From Garcia nutans (taxonomy: Eukaryota; Streptophyta; Magnoliopsida; Malpighiales; Euphorbiaceae), in contig CANTUV010000024.1 in NCBI GenBank assembly GCA_947685225.1, positions 16,882,001-16,946,000 on the forward strand: a stretch of 64,000 nt of DNA, in the 5' to 3' direction. Positions 10,890 through 23,319 of this stretch are shown one piece after another. Position 1 is the first letter of the stretch. Each line of letters begins with the position of its first letter. The position numbers and the translations under genes were made by a program. The notes beneath the pieces were generated by a model. The model worked only from the letters and a program-made list of their open reading frames with translations. It did no database searches and was not told the DNA's origin.

Positions 10890-12258
10890 ATTAAATTTCA
10901 GCTTTGGTCTCTAACAATTTAAATCAATTGCAATTGTCATGCCCATAATGACCGAGGTAAATTTGAAAAAGATGAAGAATTTATTTAAAACCATCAAGCC
11001 TATACATTAGGAACAAATAGCATGGTCTCAGCATAATATTTTGAAGTGCTTCCAAAATGTCAAGTAAGACCATTCCTTTTTACATGCCATGGCTTCCTTT
11101 GGGGATATGAAAACTAGGACTTTGAAGATAAACAATTTTGAAATTTATCCTATGATTGAAGAATTTGAAGATATTCCCGGATATCCAAGTAATCAACCAA
11201 TGGCATTACCCATACTGACTTCCAAAACTCAACAAAAGATGCAGATGATGTTTCAACTTTCAAAGTCCGAAGTTCTACAGTTGATGAGAGGTGAGAAAAT
11301 TTTGCTTGGTCCCTTCATTGACTTTTGCACTTCCTATTTGGCTCCTAACAAAACCTAGGGGTGCATGTTCTATCTTTGCTTGCTTGGTCAATTCTTGCTT
11401 GTTTCTCCTGACAACAACATTGATCCATGAGTATTGGATATTGTGGACCGAATGGAAAGAGGATTGTCACCAGTGCCCGTGATCTTGGTTGAAACCCTAA
11501 TCGAATTGGATCAATTCAAGATAGAATCTTCAAGTAGATTGGCCGAAAGTCCTCTGCTACTTCAGGTAACTACCTAAATCACCCCTTCAGGTTTTCAATT
11601 TAGGCCTTTTATTTTTATTGCTTTAATTTTTATTTAGTCCGCGGAACTAGCGAGCTATCCTAATTTTTGCCTAAGTCGCCCTTGAGGGTTTCAACTTTGC
11701 AGACCCCCTTTTTTTTATATTGGTTCTAATTTTTTCCTAAACCACCCTTGCAGGTTTTCAAAATAAGTGAACCGCCCTAATTTAGGCCGACCTTAGGGTT
11801 TTCAACCTAATGGGCTTTTTTTTAATTTTTATTTATTTAATTATTACTTGTGTTTATATATCTGACTTCAAGAGCACCTCTACTTACTCGACACTCCATC
11901 TATGGACTTTACCAAATATATGCCACAACATCATTCTGCCAAGAAATTACTCCATCTTGTTTCTTTATATGTCGATTGGATTGACTGGATCCATTCACGG
12001 GCTGTGATTAACATTCATTGGTTGGTACCTTGGTGGAAGATTACCCATGTCATCATTTGGACGTATTTGATGTATGTTCCTCTTGCTGCTCTTTATCGAG
12101 GTACTTGCTATGATCCTTATTGTCTTGACCGCCAGTATGGAGCCGAGCCTCGAGGTTCTGAGTTTACACCTGATTTGGACATGCCTCTTCTGAATGAAGC
12201 TTTCTTGGATCAACTGAAGCAAAGTTGGCCTGGACGCTACACTTATCGTCTGCCATAG
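10890..12258 (+). pseudogene. DUF7745-like plant transposon-associated protein, pseudogene
   Basis: Segments include a KNNFEIYPMIEEFEDI-type motif (11120-11180, equivalent to the family pattern F-x-x-x-D/E-x-x-P-T-x-E-E-Y/F), NQPMALPILTSKTQQKMQMM, LMRGEKILLGPFIDF, and, after a noncoding gap with stops (11500-11860), a C-terminal part with INIHWLVPWWKI and YLMYVPLAALY. The same order occurs in reverse at 23.7-25.0 kb. Frames are broken several times. The family is known from plant genomes, often near transposons. I infer the DUF7745 relation from pattern memory, and a profile search would settle it. Confidence 0.55.
11570..11825 (+). repeat. GGTTTTCAA / CCCTT motif cluster
   Basis: Four diverged copies of CCCTTxxGGTTTTCAAxTTAGG spaced about 70 bp apart. 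They are the reverse complement of the GAAAACCCGAAAGGGC motifs at 23.33-23.48 and 24.15-24.30 kb. Confidence 0.6.
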
Positions 12259-12564
12259 TTTTCACATTTGTCAAATCCTTTAGAAAAAATGATGTTAGGA
12301 TGAACAATAATAATAATAATAAAAGATATTTTCTTTTCCTTTTATAATTTTTCATCATCTTTTGCAATTGTGTTATTTATTTTATCCTAATGGTTAGATT
12401 ATTTCAAAATAGTGTACATAGAATAATTTTAGTATTAACTTTATTTAATTAAATTGAGGAACAACCAAACATAAAGCTAGCATACAAAAGATTACTCCTG
12501 TTGCCAACCAACCCTTTCGGGTATTCTAATTGACAATTTTCTCTCATTTAGCCCTAATTATTGC
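12259..12564. other. noncoding tail of the antisense unit
   Basis: It contains a short (AAT)n run (12307-12322) and otherwise matches, in reverse complement, the 23.39-23.69 kb region just after the TAT pol gene. This shows that the 10.36-12.56 kb block is the post-pol part of a TAT element in reverse orientation. Confidence 0.6.
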
Positions 12565-13013
12565 TGTAATATCCCAAACTATACCCTAAAATTTTGGAGT
12601 GTTAATTGTTGTATTGGATTAAATAATTTAAAGTGTATATGCTATGTATATGGAGATAAAAAAAATATATACAAGTCAATGGGTCTTATAAGTCAAAGAG
12701 ATATTTTGATTAATTAAATGGTTTTGTTTAATGTTAGTGGAAGATGATGTAGTAGATTTAATATTATATTGTTTTATTGCTTGGTTGAGAGTGTTTGGAG
12801 GAGAGAGTAGTTGTAGTGGTTGACTTTCTTTCTTTCTTTCTTTCTTTATTCCTTTCTTTCTTCTTCTTCGTTCATCTTCATCTTCTTCTTTTCTTCTCCT
12901 TGGCTGGCCACCCTTAGTAACCAAAGGAAAAGAGGTTTTGTTGCTTCCAAGCTCAAAAGATTGAAGGTTTTCAAGAGATCAAGTTGGAGTTTTAAGGATT
13001 TTCTTCACTTTTG

Positions 13014-13019
13014 GTAAGT
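13014..13019 (+). promoter_or_regulatory. conserved splice-donor-like site in Tekay-type LTR-F
   Basis: GTAAGT(T) follows a leader that is recognisable in five Tekay-type LTRs of this window (others at 26.09 kb reverse, 36767, 42738 and 60615). Confidence 0.5.
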
Positions 13020-13344
13020 TTCCAACTTGTTTCTTGGTTTTCTCTTGAGTTTGTTGGATGGCTATTTTGGTATATTTGAGGGTTGTGTTGTTTTGTTAAC
13101 TTTGATTTTGGGGTTGGATTGAAGAGAGAAAAGGGATGAGTTTGGTGAAAGAGGCAAGTGTGTGGATTGTGTGATTTTTCAGTTGTGAATATGGTGGTGT
13201 TTGTGTTTGATGTTTGTAATTGAGTTGTTTTAAGGTTTACTCAAGTATTTTTGAGTTGTTGATGGTTTTGGTTGAGTTATGTGTTGTTGATATGGCTATT
13301 GGAAGATGATTGTTGGTTGTGGCTTTGTTGGTGTCGATTTCAGG

Positions 13345-13596
13345 GTTTTTCGCCTGACACGCCCAGGAGCACGGCCATGTCCTTGGGCATGTCGTTGGTT
13401 TTGTTTTCTGGGTTGGTGACGCAAGCAGTGACATGCCCATGTCACTGAGCGTGTCAAGCCCATGTCACTGAGCGTGTCACGCCCATGTCACTGAGCGTGT
13501 CACAACTTCTGTGTAGTAGTAGCATTGACACGTCCAGTGACATGCCCATGTCAATGAACGTGTCATAGCTACTGTGTTGCTAGAGGATTGACACGG
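13345..13596 (+). repeat. GACACGCCC...GCGTGTC motif array (LTR-F)
   Basis: Direct and inverted copies include three tandem units of about 27 bp built on GCCCATGTCACTGAGCGTGT (about 13434-13502). Arms GACACG and CGTGTC face each other across loops of roughly 10-16 bp. The insertion point of LTR-D (13597) is inside the array. Confidence 0.85.
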
Positions 13597-14091
13597 TGTA
13601 GACCCTTAATTTTTGACCCAATTCGGTCCAATATGTTTTATTTAGTCCAAAATGATTTTTGTTGTCTAATTGGTCCAAAATAATTTTTATTAAATAATTT
13701 TTACTTTAGTATCTAATTTTAATTAATAAAAAATAAAAATAAACAAATAATCAAAAAATAAAAATAAAAATCGGAGTCGGAAAAATCGGTAACGAAAAAA
13801 TCGTCGCGCAGGCCCGTAGGCATTTCGTCTGCAGTTATTTCCTGCGGGTGAAACAACCCAAACTATTTCGCTCACAGGAATCTATTTCTCTCGCAGGAAT
13901 TTGCATGATAATTATTGTTTTATTTAGGTATTTGTTAGTTTTAATCGGTTTGTTTGGTGTTTTCATTAATTTTGGTAGTTTTAGTTTTTTCAATGTTTAT
14001 GTCATTTTTGATGTAGTCTTTAGTATTGTGTTTATGTTGAGTGCCGGCTATTGGTTAGCCGATATTTTTGATACTGTGGCTAATAAAAAGA

Positions 14092-14549
14092 GAGGGGCCA
14101 TTTGTGTTGGAGGATTGATCACCACATTAGCAGTAGCCCTTGTTGAGGATTTTGACCCGAGTACTAGTCGCATGACTAGAATTTTGGGCAATGACTCTTT
14201 GGACTTAGCTACACTTGAGAAGATGCACATGGTGGTGCATAGGAGAGGGACTTATGTGATGCCTTCAGATGAGCCTGCAGCACCGGGGGACAGGCAGAAG
14301 AGAGCACGGGTCCAAGAGGAGTCCGACTCGGATTCTCTTGGCCTAGATGAGGATGCTCCGGTCTCGGAACATCAAGAGGTACTTCTGAGGATTGAGGCCC
14401 TGGAGGGCAAAGTGGATCTACTGGATGGCAAGGTGGACCGTAACCATGTTGAGGTATTGCAGCAGTTGGAACAAATTAATAGCAATCTTGCGAAGATCTT
14501 GAGTCTCCATCCCTCAGCTGCATCATCTTCCCGCCCACCTGTTCCTTAG
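14092..14549 (+). pseudogene. C-terminal part of the Athila post-pol (putative plant transposon protein / env-like) frame
   Basis: The 233-residue frame opens upstream in LTR sequence. The meaningful part begins near GAICVGGLITTLAVAL and carries DPSTSRMTRILG, an acidic segment (ESDSDSLGLDEDAP) and a predicted coiled coil (LLRIEALEGKVDLLDGKVD ... VLQQLEQINSNLAKIL). Athila elements carry such a frame after pol. The N-terminal domain has been lost by the LTR-to-internal deletion at about 14036-14090, so the 5' residues are a fusion artefact. Confidence 0.6.
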
Positions 14550-16167
14550 ATTTTGAGTCCTTGCTTTATTTTGTTTAATGCATTTTTGTTATAATTTTCA
14601 TTTTTGTTTTAATGTTAACATTTTATATTTGGATATTTTATTTTTATATATTGTACTTTTATTTTTGAACTTTTGTGTTTGTGATGGAAAGCTAGGATTT
14701 TGCCTCACCAGGTACTATGGAAGACAGGTTGTCCTTTGACTCTTTTTATTTATTATTCTTGTTTTACATTGAGGACAATGTAAGTTTTAAGTGTGGGGGT
14801 ACTCTTTAAGCTTTCCTTTAATTTTTGTTTTGTTTGTCTTGTGTTACTTATTGTGTTTGTTGTGCATGGCATAATTGTTGGAAATTTATTGATCTTTTCT
14901 TTGATTCTAGCATTATAGTTGAGACTTTAGTATCAGCATAGAAATGAGCATTTGAATTCATTCGGGATCAATTTTCGCATTCTGCAATTCATGACATATA
15001 ATCTTTGTGAACCCACCTATGTGAGTTTTGAGCCTCATAAATTTGATATTATTGTCAATTGATTTTCTTTTCTTAAGTGTGCACCTTCATGATGTAGCAT
15101 CTCTAGAGTTTGCTTTTGCATACTAATTGAACTCGCATTATGATTTAATCTCAAGGTTTAAAGTGATGAAGGCAAATTAGGTTATCCCTTTAGCTTAAAA
15201 AGACCTCCCTTAATATTAAATTCCTTAGTGTGCCAAGTTGAGCCTTTGACCTTTTCTTGTTTGATCAACACAATTCACAGCTTAACTTTCTCTTATTATC
15301 ATCATACATGCATTAAGGAATGGAGTTCTTATTATATGATAATAGAGTGGTTTATTTCAAAGTGTGGGGTAAGCAAATATAAAAAAAAAAAACAAAAAAA
15401 CAAAAAAATAAAAAGTAATAAGAATATGGTATTGCTATTTGGGGTGAAATGCATACTGTGCACTTTGTATTTGATTAAGAGTTGACTATTCTTTTCCTCT
15501 ACATGTTAAGCTAGATGATCTATGTAATGTTATATTTTGTATATATATGTATAAAAAAATTATAAAATAAAAAAATAAAAAAAAAGAAAATAAAAGAGTA
15601 TATATATATGTATACAAAAAAATTTACATATGTTCTAGCATTTGTTTGCAAAAGAGGAATGTCGGCTCGTGTATTTTTCTTTGAGTATGCAAGTATGTGA
15701 AGTATTAATGGGATTGTGAGTATGCCATTTGGGGGAGTTATGAGTGCCTTAGCAAGAGTAGTGTCTAATTTAGATACTCCATTTCTTGATGCTCCAGCTT
15801 AAATGTCTTTTCTCACACCTTCACCTTAGCCCCATTGAATTCAAATAAAAGACCTTCAGATTATTTCTTGAGAAAATCAGTGAGGGAGATTGGATAATTA
15901 AGCAAGTTTATGGTAGTATGCAATCATGAGTGGTTTGAGTGATTAACTTTTGAAATCGAGTGAAACACTTAGATGAGAGATAAGATTTGTATGTCTGGAT
16001 TAATGAATGAGTTAAGAAAATCTTGATTGAAGGAAAGTACGATTATTTATGCTGTCTCTTAAAGTATTTCATCTATATGCTGGAATTATAGTTAGGGTTG
16101 TTTGAGTTTTTAATTTATGCCATGTGAATTTGCTTGAGGACAAGCAAAGTTTTAAGTGTGGGGTAGT
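14550..16167 (+). other. Athila 3' untranslated region and polypurine tract
   Basis: Noncoding, with poly-A/AT runs (15380-15420, 15555-15600). The segment from about 15219 matches 57.45-58.38 kb of the second Athila derivative. It ends in the purine tract AAGTGTGGGGTAGT just before the LTR. Confidence 0.7.
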
Positions 16168-16439
16168 TGTTTTATTAGTTTTTGTTATAGTTTTGTGTCT
16201 TGTTTACTATGATAATTATTGTTTTATTTAGGTATTTTGTTAGTTTTAATCGGTTTGTTTGGTGTTTTCATTCATTTTGGTAGTTTTAGTTTATTTCAAT
16301 GTTTATGTCGTTTTTGATGTAGTCTTTAGTATTGTGTTTATGTTGTGTTGGTTATTGTCTATTGATTTCTTGATTAGATTTGTTTTGAGTTTTGTGTTAG
16401 GTTAAAAAGGCAAGGAAGCAAATTTGAAGGAGAAAGTGG

Positions 16440-16885
16440 CAGTGGCTGACCCAGGCAGAGGACACGGCCAAGTCACTGGCCGTGTCCCATACCAAGTTAA
16501 ATTGAAGAACAAGTCCCAGTAGCAGACACATGCAAGGGACACGGCCAAGTCTTGTGGCTGTGTCCCTCCAAAGAAGACCCACACGGCCAAGTCATCTCCA
16601 CTTGGCCGTGTCTCACCAAGTTCCAAAGGAATAGAAGAAGCAAAACTCACAGTGGAAGACACAGGCAAGGGACAGGGCCAAGTCACCTGGCCGTGTCCCT
16701 CCAACAAGCTCCAACACGGCCAAGTCACATCTGACTTGGCCGTGTCACTCAACAAAGAAGAAAAGAAGAAAAGGCAAGCAGTGGTGGACACAAGCAAGGG
16801 ACACGGCCAAGTCACCTGGCCGTGTCCCTCCAAAAGCCACTCACACAGCCAAGTCACATCTGACTTGGCCGTGTCCCTCATGAAC
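16440..16885 (+). repeat. GACACGGCCAAGTC / GGCCGTGTCCC hairpin-motif array (Athila LTR, copy 1)
   Basis: About twelve half-sites alternate in opposite orientation: GGACACGGCCAAGTCACCTGGCCGTGTCCC-type pairs with loops of about 5-15 bp, separated by diverged spacers of about 50-60 bp. The array ends about 35 bp before the TATA box. Long open frames on both strands here (repeated G-H-G-Q-V-T-W-P-C-P) come only from the repeat. Confidence 0.9.
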
Positions 16886-16918
16886 AAATCACGCAGCGGA
16901 TTTTTAAAGCGACGTTCC

Positions 16919-16927
16919 ATATAAAAG
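16919..16927 (+). promoter_or_regulatory. TATA box of Athila LTR (copy 1)
   Basis: ATATAAAAG within GACGTTCCATATAAAAGG is conserved in the two LTRs of the other Athila copy (55026 and 59070). Confidence 0.65.
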
Positions 16928-18869
16928 GAAAAGGAGAGCTTAGGGTTGGGACTGTTGACGATTTGGAGAATATTTTCAGCCGTCAGAGAGAGTGAAGTTA
17001 GGGTTTAGCTTTGTTTTCTTGATTTTGATTTCACTTTTGATTACTTTAGCCTAGATTAGATTGTTCTACCATTGTTTCATCCTTCTTGCAAGATTTGAGC
17101 AAGAGATTCTTCAGAAGCTTCAAGGAGTTGTAACTTGGTTTTATTCTCGAACTTATTCTCTTTATTTACATTGAAATTGTTTTAATGGATATTATCATGT
17201 CTATTTTGATTTCTTTGAACATTAATGAGATGAATATGTTTGATTGCATTATGAACTAATTTGATCTAGTCTAGGGTTTGTATGGATCTGCTATGATTGT
17301 ATGAATTGGTTATTCTCTTAGCTAATAATTTCTTTTGCCTTTATTGAATGAAATATTGTTACATATAATTGATTGGCCACCAATTGTGTGTTTTAGGTAT
17401 TAGATGATGGATTGAGAGATGAAGTCTAATGCTGGAACAATTCAATTAAGGACTTAGGTGAATTAGAGATATAACCTATTAAAAAGATTGTTTCAATTAT
17501 AACAAGATTAGTTGTAAGAGGTTTGAATGCGAGAGCTTATTTCCTTGACTCAATTAATTAAGTTGTTTGAGATTTAATCTTTGAAATTAAATTAGTTAAG
17601 TGGAATAACCGTTCATACAAATAAGTAGTAGAGAAGTGCAAACCCTAGACCTTTTTATCAAGTGAATCAAAACATCAGCTCTTGTTTACTTTTATTGTTT
17701 TTAAACTTCAATTAAACTTCTTCTTTAGTTAGCAATTTAAATTTATTCATTACTTGTTACTTTTAATTTGATAATCAATTAGCCACTTTAGCTTCCTTGT
17801 GAGATGACCTTGGGGCGATCACCTTTGCTACAGCTACCTCGTATACTTGCGAGTGACGCTTTGTGGTAGAGTTAATTCGAGAGCAATAATAGTTTTTCCA
17901 TTTCACTCGCAGCAGGAATTTCTTGCGGGTGAGTTGCTCGCAGGCCCAATTTGTTTAATCAAAGTGTCTCACCAACCTTTTAAAAACATAAAATCTTTAA
18001 TATATTTTAATTCCATAAAAGTCACAGTAGCTTAAATTCATGAAATTTCCAAAACTTTAACACATGAGATAAAGAACCCTAAATGGAAATAGTAGCTATA
18101 CTTTGGACTTTTTATTTGCTTTATTTAATTCTATACTTGATTATGCTTTGATTTATCTCTTGTGCTTTAATTTATTTAATTTCAATACTTGATTTATTTA
18201 ATTTATCATGGATGGATATTTATTTTCTATTTTGATTAATAACTTTGATGAATGATTTATTTATGATGAATGATTATTTACTTTTATCAAGTAATTTAGA
18301 TTTCCAAAAGTTGTAAGAGGTATGTTTCCACTTGGTGGGTACCTCATTAGTTAAACATAATGTAATTTAATTTGCTTTTCTATTTTAGAACCTATGTAAT
18401 GCGCATGTTTCTACCTTTTGGTGGGTGTCCTATCTAGGCATGTGATGTAAGGACATGTTTCCATCCTTGGATGGGTGTCCATTTATTTGCTTTGTTTGGA
18501 CATTACTTTGATTTTACTATAATGATGCTTTCTTTTAATTATTGTGTGTAATATGGATAATGTTGTTATATTTAAGAATTTTATAATATTAAGACCTGTA
18601 AAGGAGGCCGGTTCCAATGGACCGGGCGTTGTGGGGGTGCTGGGCCATTTCTCACCTTCCCCACACGTACCCAACTTTCCGAACCCATTAGGGGGTTGGG
18701 GATTCCTTAGGAATCGAGTCATCTACCCCTTTCTTTTTTCCCGGCCCGTACGGGTGGCGACTCCATTTTCTCTGGACTTAGGTCCGTTTCTCTAAGGCCC
18801 TGAGCCTAAACAGTGCCGAAGTCGCAAGAACCATTCCACCAGGAGTGGGGGCAAAAATCCTCGCTCACA

Positions 18870-20012
18870 GTGGCAACTCCACTGGGGATAAGAGAAGTTG
18901 ATTCCGTTGGTCTTTATATTATTCTATTCTTTCTTATAATGATATTATCCATTGCATCATCCTAGATTGCATCGTGTGCGTGAGTTAGGACGCCCGTGTT
19001 ACCCGTGTTATGTTATGTAAGGGATACCATACTTTCACTCAAGGTATGGAGATCGAGCATGGTATAACCACTCATAGCCTCGTACCATTTGGTATATACT
19101 TGCTATGGGAACCTAAGCCTTTTCAACCCAAAGACTAAAGCTCATGTAATTGGCCTAGTTACTTTCCTTAGGTTTTACCCCAAATGCATGTTGCTTGACT
19201 ATGGTTAGTTTATCTTGACTTAAATCATGGCTTATTTGGTTTGCTCTTTTTCTAATATGACCTAAGTATGTTGTAAGCTCAAAATAAATTTGTCTTTAAA
19301 GTCCAAAAGACCAAAGCTATTTTCAAAATTTCTTTTCAAGAAGGTCTTTAGACATAAGACTTTTCTAAAAAACAAATCAAAAATTCTTTGGCCCATGGCC
19401 CAAATAAGCCCAAAATCCATTTCTCTAAAATCTTTTACAATGGGCTTAGAAAGAAAACTATTTTCTTACAAAGAGCTTGCAAAATATTTAGGTCAATTAT
19501 GAAATACTAAAAATCAATTATGGGCCTAGTTTACACTAAGAATAAATTAACCATGGGCTTGTTTTTGGCATGAACCATTAGTTACCTTTTTCAAGTGAGA
19601 AATCTATCTATAATAAACCTCTTAATTTAGTTTTAATCCAATATAGCATAAAGGCTACTTTAGTTGGATAAATGGATTAAAACCTAATTAATGGGAATTA
19701 TTATGAAATGGTTTCCACTTTTGAAAATATAACTATTGGTTGAAACGTCTGAGGGAATTATTCGAAAGCAAGATACCTCATGTTGGTATTTTGTTAACCA
19801 TATACCTAGAAAAAGAGACTCGCCATTCGTGTGTGGATGATATAAGGTTGGAAGGAACGTCCTTTTTATCCTTATTTGTTGATTGTTTGTGCATACATGC
19901 ATACATGCATACATTTGCATCTCATATCATTGATCCTCTTTGGCTCACAGCCCTGGATTATGATAGTTCTAAAGCATGGGTGATGTTTCTCCTGATGGTT
20001 GCATACATTTAA
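18870..20012 (+). other. TAT 5' untranslated/pre-gag region, gag deleted
   Basis: Noncoding leader, collinear with the reverse complement of 29.4-30.51 kb up to about 19980. At that point the reverse copy enters gag, while this copy jumps straight into pol (about 20013). gag and protease have therefore been lost by deletion. It contains a TACATGCA triplication (19893-19915). Confidence 0.65.
18871..18888 (+). other. primer-binding site of forward TAT element
   Basis: TGGCAACTCCACTGGGGA lies one base after the LTR-D end. It begins with TGG as required for a tRNA 3' CCA end. The same site occurs in reverse at about 30.49-30.51 kb. I do not assign the tRNA. Confidence 0.65.
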
Positions 20013-23000
20013 ATAACAGTTACATGAGTATCTTTAATATTAATTCTGTTAACACACAATCATTAAATTTGGGAACAACTAAAAATCCTAAAAACATTAG
20101 CATAGCATCCAACCTTACTCCTGATGAGAGAGATAGATTTGAAAAAATATTCAAAAAATATGAAGAGGTGTTTGCTTAGTCTTATTAGGATATGCTGGGG
20201 ATAGATCGAGACATAGCCGAGCATCATATTCCTACTTACACTCACATAAAACTTGTCAAGCAAAAGCTTAGGCGATTAAGACATGAGTGGGCTAAATTGG
20301 TTAAAGAAGAGGTCACTAAGCAAATACAAGTGAAGTTCCTTGAAGTGATAGAATATCCAGATTGGTTAGCCAACATAGTACCCATGCCAAAGAAAGATGG
20401 AAGGATAAGGGTCTGCGTGGACTATAGAGATTTAAACAATGCTTCCCCTAAGGATGATTTTCCTTTACCTCATATAGATGTTCTCATTCATAGGGCGGCC
20501 TCTAGCGTGCTACACTTGTTTGTAGATGGATTTTCTAGATACAATCAAGTGTTAATGGCCCAAGAGGATAAAGCCAAAACTGTCTTCATTACTACATGGG
20601 GAATATTTTGTTATAGGGTGATGCCTTTCGGCTTAAAGAATGCTGGAGCAACCTACCAAAGGATGGCACCACACTATTTCATGACATGATGCACAAAGAA
20701 GTTGAAGTATATGTTGATGATATGATGGTGAAGTCGGATACGAGGGAGCAACACTTCCAAAATTTAGAATTATTCTTCAATAGAGCTTTGAAGTATAAGC
20801 TGAGATTAAACCCGAAGGAGTGTGTATTCGGTGTTACTTCAGGCAAATTATTGGGACATGTAATTGGTCCGAATGGTATTGAGATAGATCCTGACAAAGT
20901 CAAAGCAATCAGGGATATGCCAGCCCCAAAGACGGAGAGTTATTCATTGGTAAACTGCAGTACATTAGCAGATTTATACCAAAGCTCACAACAATTTTTG
21001 AGCCTATCTTCAAGTTGCTTAGAAAGAATCAGCCGGTCATATGGAATGAAGAATGTCAAAAGGCCTTTGATTGAATAAAAGAGTATTTGTTGAATCCACC
21101 TGTTTTGAGACCACCTAAACCTGGCAAACCTCTATTACTATACTTAGCAGTAGAAGAAGAGTCGATAGGAGCCATACTAGCCCAAGCAGATGAGTCGGGG
21201 GATCGAGCATGCCGTTTATTATTTGAGTAGAAAGCTCCTACCTTATGAAATTAAGTATAGTATCATTGAAAAGACATGTATAGCCGTGGTTTGGTCTTCT
21301 AAGAAGTTGCGGCATTACTTTTCAATCATATAGTGTGCAAGCAATTTCCAGGTTGGATCCAATGAAATACTTAAGGGAGACACCCTCTTTGATTGGGAAA
21401 TATGGTCGATGGTTGATAATATTAGAGGAATTTGAGATCAAGTATGTAACCAGGAAAACAATAAAAGGTAGAGCGGTGGCAGAATTCCTGGCTCAACAAC
21501 CATTACCAGAAGGTGAAGAGGTAATCTTGGAATTTCCAGATGAACATTTAGAAGCAACTGAAGTACAAGGGTGGAAAATGTATTTTGATGGAGCAGTAAA
21601 CAGGAAAGGATCAGGTTTGGGAGTTATACTAGAATTGCCCGAAGGGGAACTCATCCCCTTAGCCAAAAAGTTGAAATTTAGGGCAACCAATAATATGGTG
21701 GAGTACGAAGCTTGTATTTTTGGTTTGGAAACCCTAATGATTATGAAGGTGGATAAGGTGGAAGTTTATGGTGATTTGTTGCTAGTTGTATCCCAAGTAA
21801 ATGAAGAGTGGGAGTTGAAAGAGGAAAAATTAAAATCATATCACCGTTACTTGACCATGATGAAGAAGAATTTTAAGGAGTGTAGGTTTATACACCTATC
21901 AAGAGAAGAAAATTAGATGGCTGATGCCCTGGCCACATTGGCTTCGGTATGGGAAAATCCTACCAGCCTATTCCTTAAGCCTCTAATCTTGACCAGTTCA
22001 TCGACTCCTTGCTATGAATATGAGACAATCATGGAAGTTGATATAGACCATGATGCGTGGTATGATACTATAAGACGATTTTTGGAGGAAAGAGAATACC
22101 CACCGGGGGCAACAAAGAAAGAGAGAAGAGCCATAAGGAGATGGTCATTGCAATACATCACCTTCCATGGAGAGTTATATCGAAGATGGCCTGATGGAGT
22201 GCATTTGAGATGTTTAAGAAAGCCTGAAGTGGAGCGCATCATGTCAGAAATACATGCGGAAAGTTGCGGTCTGCACATGAGTGGTTTGGCCCTAGTTAAG
22301 AAGATTATTCGACAAGGTTACTATTGGTTGACCATGGAGAAAGACTATATTGAGTTTGTAAAGAAGTGCCAGCAATGTCAGATGTATGGTAACTTGAATC
22401 ACATGCCTCCTGAAGAACTGCATTCAATGTCTTCACCCTGGCCGTTTGCCACCTGGGGTATTAACATTATAGGCGAGATACATCCGACAACCTCAAAAGG
22501 TCACCGTTTCATTGTAGTAGTAGTTGATTAATTTTCAAAATGGGTCAAAGCCGAATCCTTCAAGAAGCTGGGTGCAAGTCAAATGGCTAGGTTTATCGAA
22601 AAGAACCTCATCTGCAGATATGAGGTCTCTTACAGTGTGATATCAAACAATCGGGTACAGTTTCAAGGAGCAGTTAAGGATTTATTCTCGAAATACCAAA
22701 TCCATCATCATAGATCCTCTCCTTATAGACCAAAGGCTAATGGTACCGTGGAAGCAACGAACAAGACAATTAAGCAAATTCTGTCCAAGATGACCAAGAA
22801 TTACAGGGACTAGTCGGAAATGGTTCCCTTTGCTTTATGGGGATATAGGACAAGTGTGCAAACACCTACTGGGATGACACCGTTCTCTTTGGTTTATGGG
22901 ATGGAAGTGGTACTGCCAATTGAAATTGAGATCAAGTCACTGAGAGTAGTCTTGGAAGCTAAATTTCCTGAAGCGGAATGGGTAGCAAGCAGATACACTC

Positions 23001-23302
23001 AGTTAGCTCTACTAGAAGAGAGAAGGTTAAAGGCACTGTATCATCACCAACTATATCAAAAGAAGATAGCTCGGGCCTACAATAGAAGGGTTAAGGTCAG
23101 AAAATTTAGAGTTGAGGATTTGGTGTTGAAGCAATGTAAGCCTAATGTATCTGATCCAAGAGGGAAGTTCAGACCTAACTGGGAAGGGCCATATGTAGTG
23201 AAACAAGTCATGAGCAAAGGTGCGGTGAAGTTATCAGACATGGATGGGAACGAATTTAATGAGCCAGTAAACATTGACAGGTTGAAGAGGTTTTATGTAT
23301 GA
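20013..23302 (+). pseudogene. pol: TAT-lineage Ty3/gypsy pol (RT, RNase H, archaeal-type RNase H, integrase), inactivated
   Basis: Domains in order: RT with RVCVDYRDLNNASPKDDFPLPH, MPFGLKNAGATYQRM and the active-site YVDD (20710-20721); a degenerate first RNase H (about 21060-21350, frameshifted); a second, archaeal-type RNase H (YFDGAVNRKGSG, about 21575-21900), diagnostic of the TAT clade; integrase with CQQC zinc-finger cysteines (about 22360) and core (22430-22800). The first two catalytic Asp positions read Asn (WGINIIG and VISNNRVQF); the Glu remains (NGTVEATNK). The terminal region ends NIDRLKRFYV. Stops at 20177, 21914, 22529 and 22811, plus frameshifts, inactivate it. Several stops fit TGG-to-TAG. 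Confidence 0.92.
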
Positions 23303-23319
23303 TAAAAAAAAGAGAAAAG

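Larger units (their letters stand above)
12565..13596 (+). mobile_element. 5' part of a Tekay-type Ty3/gypsy LTR (LTR-F), cut by a TAT element
   Basis: It begins TGTAATATCCCAAA, as do the LTRs at 30957, 42286 and 60170. It contains a (CTTT)n tract, a leader with GGCTGGCCACC...ACCAAAGG, a splice-donor-like GGTAAGTT at 13013 and, at the end, a GACACGCCC...GCGTGTC array. At 13597 it is cut by TAT LTR-D. I cannot place its missing 3' half with certainty. Confidence 0.7.
13905..17888 (+). mobile_element. Athila-type Ty3/gypsy deletion derivative
   Basis: About 130 bp of a 5' LTR (13905-14035, lacking the first ~40 bp) is fused directly to the 3' internal region: the end of the post-pol reading frame (14092-14549), a long 3' untranslated region, a polypurine tract (AAGTGTGGGGTAGT, ending 16167) and a full 3' LTR (16168-17888). 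The primer-binding site, gag and pol are missing. The LTR matches those of the Athila element at 54.27-60.04 kb. I see no clear target duplication. Confidence 0.8.
16168..17888 (+). mobile_element. Athila 3' LTR (copy 1)
   Basis: It begins TGTTTTATTAGTTTTTG. It holds the GACACGGCC array (16440-16885), a TATA box (16919) and a long R/U5 with the conserved end GAGTGACGCTTTGTGGTAGA. The end (GAGAGCAATA) is diverged from the GAGCGCAACA seen in copy 2. Confidence 0.8.
13597..18869 (+). mobile_element. Ty3/gypsy TAT 5' LTR (LTR-D), interrupted by an Athila derivative
   Basis: It starts TGTAGACCCTTAATTTTTG and ends AAATCCTCGCTCACA. It is followed directly by the primer-binding site TGGCAACTCCACTGGGGA, so this is a 5' LTR. 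It consists of 13597-13904 and 17889-18869 (about 1.29 kb without the insertion). A motif array built on GCAGGAATTTCTTGCGGG flanks the insertion on both sides (13805-13904 and 17905-17950). Its last 270 bp matches the end of LTR-C in reverse (30510-30780). Confidence 0.85.

Noticed and set aside
16402..16924. Long open frames on both strands (up to 172 codons) encoding repeated G-H-G-Q-V-T-W-P-C-P peptides; similar frames at 37.1, 43.1, 54.5-55.0 and 58.8-59.0 kb
   Set aside because: They coincide exactly with the CACGGCC arrays, are open on both strands, and have no start context or homology of their own. The open frames follow from the repeat sequence.
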